Assembly: GCF_000512695.2 (NCBI RefSeq) | Contig: NZ_AZRW02000039.1 | Span: forward strand, 1-58,405 | Source: Pseudomonas sp. QTF5 | Lineage (GTDB): Bacteria > Pseudomonadota > Gammaproteobacteria > Pseudomonadales > Pseudomonadaceae | DNA length: 58,405 nucleotides | Direction: 5' to 3' | Shown here: one piece after another, positions 8,710 to 17,404 of the stretch | Layout: each line of letters starts with the position of its first letter | Position numbering within the stretch: the first letter of the stretch is position 1 | Translations under genes and position numbers: made by a program | Notes under the pieces: model-generated | The model's input: the letters and a program-made list of their open reading frames with translations, nothing else | The model's database searches: none | Told to the model about the DNA's origin: nothing

Positions 8710-9492
8710 TCAGGCCGAAACGCGCGCGATGGTATCGTCGCTGCGCAGGGTGAAAATCTCGTAACCGGTTTCGGTCACCAGCAGGGTGTGTTCCCATTGT
8801 GCCGACAGCTTGCGGTCCTTGGTAATGGCGGTCCAGCCGTCGCCCAACACCTTGGTGTCGGCCTTGCCCTGGTTGATCATCGGCTCGATGGTGAAGGTCA
8901 TGCCGGCTTTCAGTTCCATGCCGGTGCCGGCGCGGCCGTAGTGCAGGATCTGCGGTTCTTCGTGGAACACCTTGCCGATGCCGTGGCCGCAGAACTCGCG
9001 AACCACCGAGAAGCCGTTCTTTTCGGCGTGCTTCTGGATCACTTCACCGATATCGCCCAGGCGGCAGCCGGGTTTGACCAGTTCGATGGCCTTGTACATG
9101 CATTCCTGAGTCACCTGGGACAGGCGCTCGGCCCAGACCGGCACAGTACCGACGTGGAACATGCGGCTGGTGTCGCCGTGGTAACCGTCTTTGATGACGG
9201 TGACGTCGATGTTCACCGTGTCGCCATCCTTCAACGGTTTCTCGTTCGGGATGCCGTGGCAGACCACGTGGTTGATCGAGGTGCAGATCGACTTCGGGAA
9301 GCCCTTGTAGTTGAGCGGGGCAGGGATGGCTTTCTGCTCGTTGACGATGTAGTCGTGGCAGATGCGGTCCAGCTCTTCGGTGGTGACACCCGGTTTGACA
9401 TAATCGGCAATCATTTCCAGCACATCGGCGGCCAATTTGCCGGCGATCCGCATTTTTGCGATGTCCTCTGGGGTTTTGAGGGTGACGGTCAT
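8710..9492 (-). CDS. map: Type I methionine aminopeptidase
   Basis: Map removes the initiator methionine from new proteins at the ribosome, using two divalent metals. The protein has 260 residues from the ATG at 9492, which is preceded by a purine-rich AGAGAG; a start seven codons upstream adds a non-conserved tail. The pita-bread fold motifs are visible: NHVVCHGIPNEKPL, DGDTVNIDVTV (metal Asp residues), SVVREFCGHGIGKVFHEEPQ (metal His) and MTFTIEPM (metal Glu). It is transcribed divergently from rpsB, with about 370 bp between the two starts, as in most gamma-proteobacteria. Confidence 0.97.
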   Translation of the reverse strand: MTVTLKTPEDIAKMRIAGKLAADVLEMIADYVKPGVTTEELDRICHDYIVNEQKAIPAPLNYKGFPKSICTSINHVVCHGIPNEKPLKDGDTVNIDVTVIKDGYHGDTSRMFHVGTVPVWAERLSQVTQECMYKAIELVKPGCRLGDIGEVIQKHAEKNGFSVVREFCGHGIGKVFHEEPQILHYGRAGTGMELKAGMTFTIEPMINQGKADTKVLGDGWTAITKDRKLSAQWEHTLLVTETGYEIFTLRSDDTIARVSA

Positions 9493-9718
9493 ACAGGCTC
9501 TCTCTGCGCTCAATGGCGCCTTCTAAAACGAAATGGGCATTGCGCGAATAAATTGTCGCGGCCCTGAAAAACACGATTCTATCAGACGATCAGCGCAAAT
9601 CTGAGCCTCTGTGCATCGCTTCTCTCTATAGGATGGCGCATTCTGGGGGGATTCCAAGGCGGGGGCCAAAAGCATTCCCCAGGTTTTCAGAATCCGGGTT
9701 CCGTTTTTTTCTGCCTTG

Positions 9719-9727
9719 TGATATAAA
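9719..9727 (+). promoter_or_regulatory. Candidate rpsB promoter, extended -10
   Basis: TG-A-TATAAA at 9719-9727 is an extended -10 element. The -35 region (about 9699-9704, TTCCGT) is poor, which is typical when an extended -10 is present. It sits about 140 bp before rpsB in the map/rpsB divergent region. Confidence 0.55.
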
Positions 9728-9734
9728 ATGCGCC

Positions 9735-9866
9735 GCTTTCCGGGGATACCCTAGAAAGCTTAAATCCACACACGTGTCGACACGATGACCTGGGTGCCTT
9801 CAGCTGAAGCTGCTGGTTGGTCATTGGGATACGTGGAGGCCAAACCCGACTTATTAAGGAACTATC
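9735..9866 (+). promoter_or_regulatory. rpsB mRNA leader, probable S2 autoregulatory site
   Basis: The long untranslated leader before rpsB can fold into a stem in which ATGACC (9785-9790) pairs with GGTCAT (9819-9824), enclosing the palindrome TTCAGCTGAA (9799-9808). Gamma-proteobacterial rpsB leaders are known to carry a conserved structure through which ribosomal protein S2 represses the rpsB-tsf operon. Assignment here is by position and foldability, not by alignment. Confidence 0.5.
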
Positions 9867-10604
9867 ATGTCCCAAGTCAACATGCGCGATATGCTGAAGG
9901 CCGGTGTGCACTTCGGTCACCAGACCCGTTACTGGAACCCGAAAATGGGTAAATACATTTTCGGCGCGCGTAACAAGATCCACATCATCAACCTTGAAAA
10001 AACCCTGCCAATGTTCAACGAAGCTCTGACTTTCGTAGAGCGTCTGGCCCAGGGCAAAAACAAGATTCTGTTCGTCGGCACCAAGCGTTCCGCTGGCAAG
10101 ATCGTTGCTGAAGAAGCAGCACGTTGCGGTTCGCCGTACGTCGATCACCGCTGGTTGGGCGGCATGCTGACCAACTTCAAAACCATCCGTGCTTCCATCA
10201 AGCGTCTGCGTGACCTTGAAGTGCAAGCCGAAGACGGTACTTTCGCCAAGCTGACCAAGAAAGAAGCGCTGATGCGCTCCCGTGACCTGGAAAAGCTGGA
10301 TCGTTCCCTGGGTGGTATCAAGGACATGGGCGGTCTGCCAGACGCTCTGTTCGTTATCGACGTTGATCACGAGCGCATCGCGATCACCGAAGCCAACAAG
10401 CTGGGCATCCCGGTTATCGGCGTAGTCGATACCAACAGCAGCCCGGAAGGCGTTGACTACATCATCCCAGGCAACGATGACGCAATCCGCGCTATCCAGC
10501 TGTACATGGGTTCGATGGCTGACGCTGTTATCCGCGGTCGCAACCACGTTGCTGGTGGCACCGAGCAGTTCGTTGAAGAAGCTCCGGCAGCAGCAGCTGA
10601 GTAA
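9867..10604 (+). CDS. rpsB: 30S ribosomal protein S2
   Basis: S2 is a late-assembling small-subunit ribosomal protein that binds between the head and body of the 30S particle with S1. The 245-residue sequence begins MSQVNMRDMLKAGVHFGHQT, a hallmark of the family, and continues with the conserved RWLGGMLTNF and GIPVIGVVDTN segments. An AAGGA ribosome site lies seven bases before the ATG. It forms an operon with tsf, and a strong hairpin terminator between the two would reduce, but not abolish, tsf readthrough. Confidence 0.99.
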   Translation: MSQVNMRDMLKAGVHFGHQTRYWNPKMGKYIFGARNKIHIINLEKTLPMFNEALTFVERLAQGKNKILFVGTKRSAGKIVAEEAARCGSPYVDHRWLGGMLTNFKTIRASIKRLRDLEVQAEDGTFAKLTKKEALMRSRDLEKLDRSLGGIKDMGGLPDALFVIDVDHERIAITEANKLGIPVIGVVDTNSSPEGVDYIIPGNDDAIRAIQLYMGSMADAVIRGRNHVAGGTEQFVEEAPAAAAE

Positions 10605-10630
10605 TTGACGCCCTGGCGTTGACTCAGTAA

Positions 10631-10659
10631 GCAAAAAGGGGGCTTGGCCCCCTTTTTGC
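10631..10659 (+). terminator. Terminator/attenuator between rpsB and tsf
   Basis: A perfect 13-bp stem (GCAAAAAGGGGGC with its complement GCCCCCTTTTTGC) and a TTG loop lie 27 bp after the rpsB stop. The U-rich part of the 3' arm fits an intrinsic terminator that lowers tsf expression relative to rpsB. Confidence 0.85.
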
Positions 10660-10794
10660 CACCTCGAAAACCGTTTGTCGGCCCCGCACTTGCAGAGCTG
10701 TAACGTGCAGCGGCTTACAACGGTGGTTCGGGAAGAATTGATCGCCCGTTCGGTCGGGTGGAATGGTTGAAAACCTATCCAAGAGGATTTTGAA

Positions 10795-11658
10795 ATGGCA
10801 GAGATTACTGCAGCGTTGGTCAAAGAACTGCGCGAGCGTACTGGCGAAGGCATGATGGATTGCAAAAAGGCCTTGACCAAGGCTGGCGGCGACATCGAAA
10901 AAGCCATTGATGACATGCGTGCTTCGGGCGCCATCAAGGCTGCCAAGAAAGCAGGCAACGTGGCTGCTGAAGGCGCAATCGCTCTGAAGGAAGACGGTAA
11001 ATCCGCCGTTCTGCTGGAAGTGAACTCGCAGACCGACTTCCTGGCCCTGCAGGACGACTTCAAGGCATTTGTTGCTGCAAGCGTTGAAAAAGCGTTCGCC
11101 GACAAGCTGACTGACGTCGCTCCGCTGATCGAAGCTCAAGAAGCTGCTCGCCTGGTACTGGTCGGCAAGGTTGGCGAAAACGTCAACATCCGTCGTCTGG
11201 TACGCGTTGAAGGTGACGTTGTCGGTGGCTACCTGCACGGCAACAAGATCGGTGTTGCAGTTGTCCTGAAAGGCGGCGACGTTGAGCTGGCCAAGGACAT
11301 CGCTATGCACGTAGCGGCCACCAACCCTGAATTCCTGCTGCCATCGGAAGTTTCCGCTGAAGCGGTCGAGCGCGAGAAAGGCGTGTTCCTGACGCTGAAC
11401 GCTGACAAGATCGCCGGCAAGCCGGAAAACATCGTTGAAAACATGGTCAAAGGCCGTATCAGCAAGTTCCTGGCCGAAGCTAGCCTGGTTGAGCAGGCGT
11501 TCGTCAAGAACCCTGAAATCAAGGTTGGCGATCTGGCCAAGAAAGCCGGTGCTGAAATCGTTTCCTTCACCTACTTCAAAGTAGGCGAAGGCATCGAGAA
11601 GCCGGTAGACAACTTCGCTGAAGAAGTTGCTGCCCAGCTGGCTGCCGCCAAGCAATAA
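10795..11658 (+). CDS. tsf: Translation elongation factor Ts
   Basis: EF-Ts is the nucleotide exchange factor that releases GDP from EF-Tu. The 287-residue protein starts with the UBA-like N-terminal domain (VKELRERTGEGMMDCKKAL), followed by the core with the TDF motif in NSQTDFLALQDDF that inserts into EF-Tu. The length fits Pseudomonas EF-Ts. An AAGAGGA site precedes the ATG. It is the second gene of the rpsB operon and has its own terminator before pyrH. Confidence 0.99.
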   Translation: MAEITAALVKELRERTGEGMMDCKKALTKAGGDIEKAIDDMRASGAIKAAKKAGNVAAEGAIALKEDGKSAVLLEVNSQTDFLALQDDFKAFVAASVEKAFADKLTDVAPLIEAQEAARLVLVGKVGENVNIRRLVRVEGDVVGGYLHGNKIGVAVVLKGGDVELAKDIAMHVAATNPEFLLPSEVSAEAVEREKGVFLTLNADKIAGKPENIVENMVKGRISKFLAEASLVEQAFVKNPEIKVGDLAKKAGAEIVSFTYFKVGEGIEKPVDNFAEEVAAQLAAAKQ

Positions 11659-11681
11659 GACGGTTTTTTAACTGTCGCCCT

Positions 11682-11716
11682 GAAGAGGCTGCCCGCTTAC
11701 GCGCGCAGCCTCTTTT
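11682..11716 (+). terminator. Terminator after tsf
   Basis: An 11-bp stem (GAAGAGGCTGC with GCAGCCTCTTTT) and a 12-base loop end in TCTTTTC 24 bp after the tsf stop. This is consistent with an intrinsic terminator ending the rpsB-tsf transcript. Confidence 0.75.
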
Positions 11717-11750
11717 CAGATGGGTTGCCAATTTTAATTGGTTTCCTTTT

Positions 11751-11776
11751 GGAACTGGCTTACAAAGCCATGTTCC
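11751..11776 (+). promoter_or_regulatory. Inverted repeat upstream of pyrH
   Basis: GGAACTGGCTTACAAAGCCATGTTCC-type hairpin: outer arms GGAAC/GTTCC and inner arms GGCT/AGCC surround a short loop. It lies about 90 bp before the pyrH start and after the tsf terminator, so it is in the pyrH promoter or leader. Function is unknown; a protein operator or leader hairpin are both possible. Confidence 0.4.
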
Positions 11777-11867
11777 GATGGCGCTGAAACAGTGCCAAGC
11801 TAGAGTGAACGCCAGCTGTAAACAGCTCGCAAAGAATTTTTAAAATACGCCGCAGGAGAGATTCGCA

Positions 11868-12611
11868 ATGGCTCAGCAGGGCAGTGGTTATCAGGCTCGC
11901 TATAAACGCATTCTACTCAAGCTTAGCGGCGAGGCCCTGATGGGCTCGGAAGAGTTCGGGATCGACCCCAAAGTTCTGGATCGCATGGCGCTGGAAGTTG
12001 GCCAACTGGTCGGCATCGGTGTTCAGGTCGGTCTGGTGATCGGTGGCGGCAACCTGTTCCGCGGCGCGGCGCTCAGCGCGGCGGGCATGGATCGGGTCAC
12101 TGGCGACCACATGGGCATGCTGGCCACTGTGATGAACGCCCTGGCGATGCGCGATGCGCTGGAACGTGCCAATATCTCGGCCATCGTGATGTCGGCCATT
12201 TCCATGGTTGGCGTGACCGATCACTACGATCGCCGCAAAGCCATGCGCCACCTGAACGCCAAGGAAGTCGTGATTTTTGCGGCCGGTACTGGTAATCCGT
12301 TCTTTACCACGGATTCGGCAGCCTGCTTGCGTGCAATCGAAATCGACGCTGACGTCGTGCTCAAGGCAACCAAGGTCGATGGCGTTTACACGGCTGATCC
12401 ATTCAAAGACCCGCATGCCGAGAAGTTCGATCATCTGACTTATGATGAAGTGCTGGATCGCAAGCTGGGTGTAATGGATTTGACGGCTATTTGCTTGTGC
12501 CGCGACCACAAGATGCCGTTGCGCGTATTTAATATGAACAAGCCCGGCGCCCTGCTGAACATCGTACATGGCGGCGCTGAAGGGACCCTGATCGAGGAAG
12601 GCCAACAATGA
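11868..12611 (+). CDS. pyrH: UMP kinase
   Basis: PyrH phosphorylates UMP to UDP in de novo pyrimidine synthesis and belongs to the amino-acid kinase fold, unrelated to eukaryotic UMP/CMP kinases. The 247-residue protein shows KRILLKLSGEALMG (ATP/phosphate loop), GVVIGGGNLFRG-type glycine-rich segment, and the GTGNPFFTTDSAA motif that distinguishes bacterial UMP kinases. A GCAGGAGAG site precedes the ATG. The stop codon overlaps the frr start by four bases, coupling the two genes. Confidence 0.98.
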   Translation: MAQQGSGYQARYKRILLKLSGEALMGSEEFGIDPKVLDRMALEVGQLVGIGVQVGLVIGGGNLFRGAALSAAGMDRVTGDHMGMLATVMNALAMRDALERANISAIVMSAISMVGVTDHYDRRKAMRHLNAKEVVIFAAGTGNPFFTTDSAACLRAIEIDADVVLKATKVDGVYTADPFKDPHAEKFDHLTYDEVLDRKLGVMDLTAICLCRDHKMPLRVFNMNKPGALLNIVHGGAEGTLIEEGQQ

Positions 12612-13165
12612 TCAACGAAATCAAAAAAGACGCTCAAGAGCGCATGAAAAAATCCGTCGAATCGCTGGCGCACAACTTTGGCCGTATTCGTACAGGTCAG
12701 GCACACCCAAGCATTCTTGAAGGCGTGATGGTGCCGTATTACGGTTCCGACACTCCGATCAAGCAAGTGGCGAACATCACCGTTAAAGACGCCCGTACCC
12801 TGCAAGTAGTTGCCTTTGAGCGCAACATGCTCGGTGCCGTCGACAAGGCTATCGGTAGTGCTGGTCTGAACCTCAACCCGACCAACCTGGGTGAGTTGCT
12901 GCTGATCTCCATGCCTGCCCTGACCGAAGAAACCCGCAAGGGCTTCACCAAGCAGGCTCGCGATGTCGCCGAAGATGCCCGTGTTGCTGTACGAAACATC
13001 CGTCGTGATGCGAACAGCCAGCTCAAGGATCTGGTCAAGGAAAAAGAGATCAGCGAAGACGAAGAACGTCGCGCCACTGGCGAAATTGATGATCTGACCA
13101 AAAAATACGTGGCTGAAATCGACGCGAATTTGGCACAGAAAGAAAAAGACCTGATGGCCGTATAA
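12608..13165 (+). CDS. frr: Ribosome recycling factor
   Basis: RRF, with EF-G, splits the post-termination ribosome so that subunits can be reused. The 185 residues match the family length exactly. Recognisable segments include the N-terminal helix with FGRIRTGQAHPSIL, the TPIKQVANI strand region and the C-terminal DDLTKKYVAEIDANLAQKEKDLM. The start overlaps the pyrH stop (ATGA). uppS follows after 13 bp. Confidence 0.99.
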   Translation: MINEIKKDAQERMKKSVESLAHNFGRIRTGQAHPSILEGVMVPYYGSDTPIKQVANITVKDARTLQVVAFERNMLGAVDKAIGSAGLNLNPTNLGELLLISMPALTEETRKGFTKQARDVAEDARVAVRNIRRDANSQLKDLVKEKEISEDEERRATGEIDDLTKKYVAEIDANLAQKEKDLMAV

Positions 13166-13178
13166 GGGTCGCGTTTTA

Positions 13179-13934
13179 ATGGATAAGACAAAGCAGACTG
13201 CGCCGTCCGCGGTGCCGCGCCATGTCGCGATCATCATGGATGGTAATAATCGTTGGGCGAAAAAACGCTTTATGCCGGGTGTCGCCGGGCATAAAGCGGG
13301 TGTGGATGCAGTACGTGCAGTGATCGAGGTGTGTGCCGAGGCCAAGGTTGAAGTATTGACCCTGTTCGCCTTCTCCAGCGAAAACTGGCAGCGCCCGGTC
13401 GATGAGGTCAGTGCCTTGATGGATTTGTTCTTCAAGGCGTTGCGTCGCGAGGCCAAGCGCCTCAACGACAACAACATCAGTTTGCGCATCATTGGCGATC
13501 GTTCGCGTTTTCACCCGGAGCTTCAGGCCGCCATGCGCGAAGCCGAGGCGATGACCGTCGGCGCCAATCGCTTTATCCTGCAGATCGCCGCCAACTACGG
13601 CGGTCAGTGGGATATCGCGCAAGCCGCGCAGCGTCTGGCTCGCGAAGTTCAGGCCGGGCATCTGCGTCCGGAGGACATTACCCCTGAGCTGTTGCAAACC
13701 TGTCTGGTGACCGGTGATCTGCCGTTGCCGGACTTGTGCATCCGTACAGGTGGCGAGCATCGCATCAGCAACTTCCTGCTGTGGCAACTGGCCTACGCCG
13801 AGCTGTACTTCTCCGACCTGTTTTGGCCGGACTTCAAACACGACGCCATGCGCAATGCGCTGGCAGATTTCGCTTCTCGCCAGCGTCGCTTCGGTAAAAC
13901 GAGCGAGCAGGTCGAGGCTGGAGCCCGGGTTTAA
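13179..13934 (+). CDS. uppS: Undecaprenyl (di-trans, poly-cis) diphosphate synthase
   Basis: UppS extends farnesyl diphosphate with eight isopentenyl units, making the C55 carrier lipid for peptidoglycan and O-antigen. The 251-residue sequence has HVAIIMDGNNRWAKKR with the catalytic Asp21, and the family motifs FSSENWQRP and RTGGEHRISNFLLWQLAYAE (split here from its continuation). The ribosome site is weak (AAGGG), so it may depend on translation from frr. The last base of its TAA is the first base of the cdsA ATG. Confidence 0.97.
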   Translation: MDKTKQTAPSAVPRHVAIIMDGNNRWAKKRFMPGVAGHKAGVDAVRAVIEVCAEAKVEVLTLFAFSSENWQRPVDEVSALMDLFFKALRREAKRLNDNNISLRIIGDRSRFHPELQAAMREAEAMTVGANRFILQIAANYGGQWDIAQAAQRLAREVQAGHLRPEDITPELLQTCLVTGDLPLPDLCIRTGGEHRISNFLLWQLAYAELYFSDLFWPDFKHDAMRNALADFASRQRRFGKTSEQVEAGARV

Positions 13935-14740
13935 TGCTTAAACAACGAATCATCACGGCGCTGATCCTGCTGCCGATTGCCCTGTGCGGGTTTTTCCTGC
14001 TCGAAGGGTCCGGTTTTGCGCTGTTCATTGGGCTGGTGGTGACGCTCGGCGCGTGGGAGTGGGCGCGCCTGGCGGGTTTTGCTGCTCAGTCGATTCGCGT
14101 TGCCTATGCGGCTGTGGTCGCGTTGGTGCTGTTTGTCATGCACATCCTGCCGGGGCTCGCACCTTGGGTGTTGGGCGCCGCAGTGCTCTGGTGGGGCGTG
14201 GCCACGTACCTGGTCTTGACCTATCCACAGTCCCGCGAACACTGGGCCAGTGCAGCCTGCAAGCTGATGATCGGTTTGTTGATTCTGTTACCGGCCTGGC
14301 AAGGTCTGATCCTGATCAAGCAGGAACCCTTGGGCAATTGGCTGATCATGGCGGTGATGGTGTTGGTCTGGGGGGCCGATATCGGTGCGTACTTTTCCGG
14401 TCGGGCCTTCGGCAAGCGCAAGCTGGCGCCACAGGTCAGTCCTGGCAAGAGCTGGGAGGGCGTTTACGGCGGCTTGCTGCTGAGTCTGGTGATTACCGCA
14501 ATCGTCGGTTTTGTGCGGGACTGGAGTTTCGCTCAGATACTGATGGGGCTGTTCGGTGCCGCAGTCATCGTGTTCATTTCAGTGGTGGGTGACCTCACTG
14601 AAAGCATGTTCAAGCGCCAGTCGGGGATCAAGGACAGCAGTAATCTGCTGCCCGGCCACGGCGGCGTGCTGGACCGCATCGATAGTCTGACGGCGGCGAT
14701 TCCGGTATTCGCCGTGCTGCTGTGGATGGCCGCGCCATGA
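13934..14740 (+). CDS. cdsA: Phosphatidate cytidylyltransferase
   Basis: CdsA makes CDP-diacylglycerol from phosphatidic acid and CTP, the branch point for phosphatidylglycerol and phosphatidylethanolamine. The 268-residue protein is highly hydrophobic, with about seven or eight membrane segments. It carries the CDP-alcohol signature region near the C-terminus (SVVGDLTESMFKRQSGIKD, followed by LLPGHGGVLDRIDS). The start is a TAATG overlap with uppS and the end an ATGA overlap with dxr, so the three genes form a tightly coupled block. Confidence 0.97.
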   Translation: MLKQRIITALILLPIALCGFFLLEGSGFALFIGLVVTLGAWEWARLAGFAAQSIRVAYAAVVALVLFVMHILPGLAPWVLGAAVLWWGVATYLVLTYPQSREHWASAACKLMIGLLILLPAWQGLILIKQEPLGNWLIMAVMVLVWGADIGAYFSGRAFGKRKLAPQVSPGKSWEGVYGGLLLSLVITAIVGFVRDWSFAQILMGLFGAAVIVFISVVGDLTESMFKRQSGIKDSSNLLPGHGGVLDRIDSLTAAIPVFAVLLWMAAP

Positions 14741-15927
14741 GCCGCCCGCAACAGATTACCGTGCTGGGTGCGACCGGTTCGATTGGTCTGAGTACCCTCG
14801 ACGTCATCGCCCGTCACCCCGAGCGTTATCAGGTTTTCGCCTTGAGCGGTTTCACTCGCTTGAGTGAGTTGTTGGCGTTGTGTGTGCGTCATGCGCCGCG
14901 CTTCGCTGTCGTGCCGGAATCTGGCGCTGCCCCAGGGTTGCAGGACGATTTGCGCGCTGCCGGTCTGTCGACCCGCGTTCTGGTGGGGGAGGAGGGCTTG
15001 TGTCAGGTCGCCTCCGATCCGGAGGTCGATGCGGTGATGGCGGCCATTGTCGGTGCGGCGGGCTTGCGTCCAACTCTGGCGGCGGTCGAAGCCGGCAAGA
15101 AGATTCTTCTGGCCAATAAAGAAGCGCTGGTGATGTCTGGTGCGCTATTTATGCAGGCCGTGCGTAAAAGTGGTTCGGTGCTGCTGCCGATCGACAGCGA
15201 ACACAACGCGATTTTTCAGTGCATGCCACAGGATTTCGCTCGTGGACTTGGCGCGGTCGGTGTGCGTCGGATTTTACTGACAGCCTCTGGCGGCCCGTTC
15301 CGGCAGACACCGATGGCCGAATTGGCGCATGTTTCCCCCGAGCAAGCGTGTGCGCATCCGAATTGGTCCATGGGACGCAAGATTTCGGTGGATTCGTCCA
15401 GCATGATGAACAAAGGGCTCGAGCTGATCGAGGCCTGCTGGCTGTTCGACGCCACGCCCTCCCAGGTCGAAGTGGTGATTCACCCGCAGAGCGTGATTCA
15501 TTCGCTGGTCGACTACATCGATGGTTCGGTATTGGCGCAGTTGGGCAATCCGGACATGCGCACGCCAATCGCCAATGCCCTGGCCTGGCCAGAGAGAATC
15601 GACTCGGGTGTTGCGCCGCTGGACCTGTTCGCCATCGCTCGCCTGGATTTTCAGTCGCCCGATGAAGAGCGTTTCCCTTGCCTGCGCCTTGCACGTCAAG
15701 CCGCCGAGGCTGGCAACAGCGCACCGGCCATGCTCAATGCCGCGAATGAGGTAGCTGTGGCAGCCTTTCTCGACGGACGGGTTCGCTACCTGGAAATCGC
15801 GAGTATTATCGAGGAAGTGTTGAACCTCGAGCCTGTGGTTGCGGTAAACGATCTCGAGGCAGTGTTTACGGCTGATGCGAAAGCACGGGTACTGGCCGGG
15901 CAATGGTTGAGCCGTCACGGGCGATAA
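14737..15927 (+). CDS. dxr: 1-deoxy-D-xylulose 5-phosphate reductoisomerase
   Basis: Dxr (IspC) converts DXP to 2-C-methyl-D-erythritol 4-phosphate with NADPH, the first committed step of the MEP isoprenoid route. ispD and ispF, later steps of the same route, are also in this window. The 396-residue protein starts at the ATG overlapping the cdsA stop. It has the N-terminal NADPH motif LGATGSIGLSTLDVI, the metal-binding PIDSEHNAIFQ region, and the substrate-loop segments GPFRQTPMAEL and MGRKISVDSSSMMNKGLE. Confidence 0.98.
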   Translation: MSRPQQITVLGATGSIGLSTLDVIARHPERYQVFALSGFTRLSELLALCVRHAPRFAVVPESGAAPGLQDDLRAAGLSTRVLVGEEGLCQVASDPEVDAVMAAIVGAAGLRPTLAAVEAGKKILLANKEALVMSGALFMQAVRKSGSVLLPIDSEHNAIFQCMPQDFARGLGAVGVRRILLTASGGPFRQTPMAELAHVSPEQACAHPNWSMGRKISVDSSSMMNKGLELIEACWLFDATPSQVEVVIHPQSVIHSLVDYIDGSVLAQLGNPDMRTPIANALAWPERIDSGVAPLDLFAIARLDFQSPDEERFPCLRLARQAAEAGNSAPAMLNAANEVAVAAFLDGRVRYLEIASIIEEVLNLEPVVAVNDLEAVFTADAKARVLAGQWLSRHGR

Positions 15928-15979
15928 GTGCTGCGATACGTTGCCCCATGCAGCACGGATAGGATTGCGGAGGAAGTAC

Positions 15980-17332
15980 ATGAGCGCGCTCTATATGATT
16001 GTCGGCACCCTGGTAGCGCTGGGTGTGCTGGTCACCTTCCACGAATTCGGCCATTTCTGGGTTGCGCGTCGATGTGGGGTCAAAGTGCTGCGTTTCTCCG
16101 TGGGCTTCGGCATGCCGCTGCTGCGCTGGCACGACAGCAAAGGCACTGAATTCGTGGTCGCCGCCATCCCGCTGGGTGGCTACGTGAAGATGCTCGACGA
16201 GCGCGAAGGCGAGGTCCCGGCCGATCAGGTCGATCAATCCTTCAATCGCAAATCTGTCCGTCAGCGCATCGCCATCGTCGCGGCCGGCCCGATCGCCAAC
16301 TTTCTATTGGCGATGGTGTTTTTCTGGGCGTTGGCAATGCTCGGCAGCGAGCAGGTGCGGCCGGTTATCGGAGCGGTCGAGTCCGGCAGTATTGCCTCCA
16401 AGGCAGGTTTGAGCCCAGGCCAGGAAATTATGGCCGTCGATGGTGAGCCAACCTCCGGCTGGGCCGCGGTGAACCTGCAACTGATCCGTCGTCTGGGTGA
16501 GAGCGGTTCCCTTCAATTGCTGGTCCGTGAACAGGGCTCCACGGTGGATTCACCCCGTGAGCTGGTGCTGGACAAGTGGCTCAAGGGCGCTGAGGAGCCA
16601 GATCCGATTCGCTCGCTGGGTATTCGTCCCTGGCGTCCGGCGTTGCCTCCAGTGCTGGCCGAATTTGATCCGAAAGGGCCGGCGAAAGCTGCGGGCCTGA
16701 AGACGGGGGACCGCTTGTTGGCCCTTGATGGCAAGGCGCTGGACGACTGGCAGCAGGTAGTCGATATCGTCCGTACGCATCCAGATACCAAGATCATGCT
16801 GCGCGTCGAGCGCGATGGTGCTCAAATCGACGTCCCTGTGACGTTGGCCGCTCGCGGCGAGAGCAAGTCGCCCAGTGGTTATCTGGGCGCCGGGGTGAAA
16901 GCGGTCGATTGGCCACCAGAGATGATTCGCGAAGTCAGTTATGGTCCGGTGGCTGCGATTGGCGAGGGTGCCCGACGCACCTGGACCATGAGCGTACTGA
17001 CCCTCGATTCGCTCAAGAAAATGTTGTTCGGCGAGCTCTCGGTAAAAAACTTGAGTGGACCGATAACCATTGCTAAAGTGGCGGGCGCTTCTGCCCAGTC
17101 GGGCGTCGCTGATTTCCTGAATTTCCTTGCTTATCTGAGTATTAGCCTGGGGGTTCTGAATTTGCTGCCCATTCCTGTACTGGATGGGGGGCATTTGTTG
17201 TTTTATCTGATCGAGTGGGCGCGTGGTCGCCCCTTGTCGGATCGGGTGCAAGGTTGGGGGATACAGATCGGCATCAGTTTGGTGGTCGGGGTGATGTTGC
17301 TTGCTCTGGTCAATGATCTGGGTCGACTGTAA
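15980..17332 (+). CDS. rseP: Site-2 intramembrane protease RseP (MucP)
   Basis: RseP cuts the membrane anti-sigma factor (MucA/RseA type) after a first periplasmic cut, releasing the envelope-stress sigma factor. In Pseudomonas this controls alginate. The 450-residue protein has the zinc motif HEFGH (His21, Glu22, His25) in the first membrane helix, two central PDZ domains (about 105-190 and 200-285), and the second active-site motif PVLDGGHLLFY near the C-terminus. I start at ATG 15980, which follows a GGAGGAAG site; an upstream in-frame start is less likely. It is followed by a hairpin before bamA. Confidence 0.97.
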   Translation: MSALYMIVGTLVALGVLVTFHEFGHFWVARRCGVKVLRFSVGFGMPLLRWHDSKGTEFVVAAIPLGGYVKMLDEREGEVPADQVDQSFNRKSVRQRIAIVAAGPIANFLLAMVFFWALAMLGSEQVRPVIGAVESGSIASKAGLSPGQEIMAVDGEPTSGWAAVNLQLIRRLGESGSLQLLVREQGSTVDSPRELVLDKWLKGAEEPDPIRSLGIRPWRPALPPVLAEFDPKGPAKAAGLKTGDRLLALDGKALDDWQQVVDIVRTHPDTKIMLRVERDGAQIDVPVTLAARGESKSPSGYLGAGVKAVDWPPEMIREVSYGPVAAIGEGARRTWTMSVLTLDSLKKMLFGELSVKNLSGPITIAKVAGASAQSGVADFLNFLAYLSISLGVLNLLPIPVLDGGHLLFYLIEWARGRPLSDRVQGWGIQIGISLVVGVMLLALVNDLGRL

Positions 17333-17352
17333 CGCTTCGCTGAATTGCGAAT

Positions 17353-17378
17353 CTGCCGCATTTTGCGGCAGTTTTTAT
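17353..17378 (+). terminator. Hairpin terminator/attenuator between rseP and bamA
   Basis: A perfect 8-bp stem (CTGCCGCA/TGCGGCAG) with a three-base TTT loop is followed by TTTTTATT, a convincing intrinsic terminator shape. It lies 20 bp after the rseP stop and 26 bp before the bamA start. It should reduce readthrough, so bamA probably also has a promoter within rseP. Confidence 0.75.
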
Positions 17379-17404
17379 TGCCAGTTGGAATAAGAAAGGA
17401 CTTC

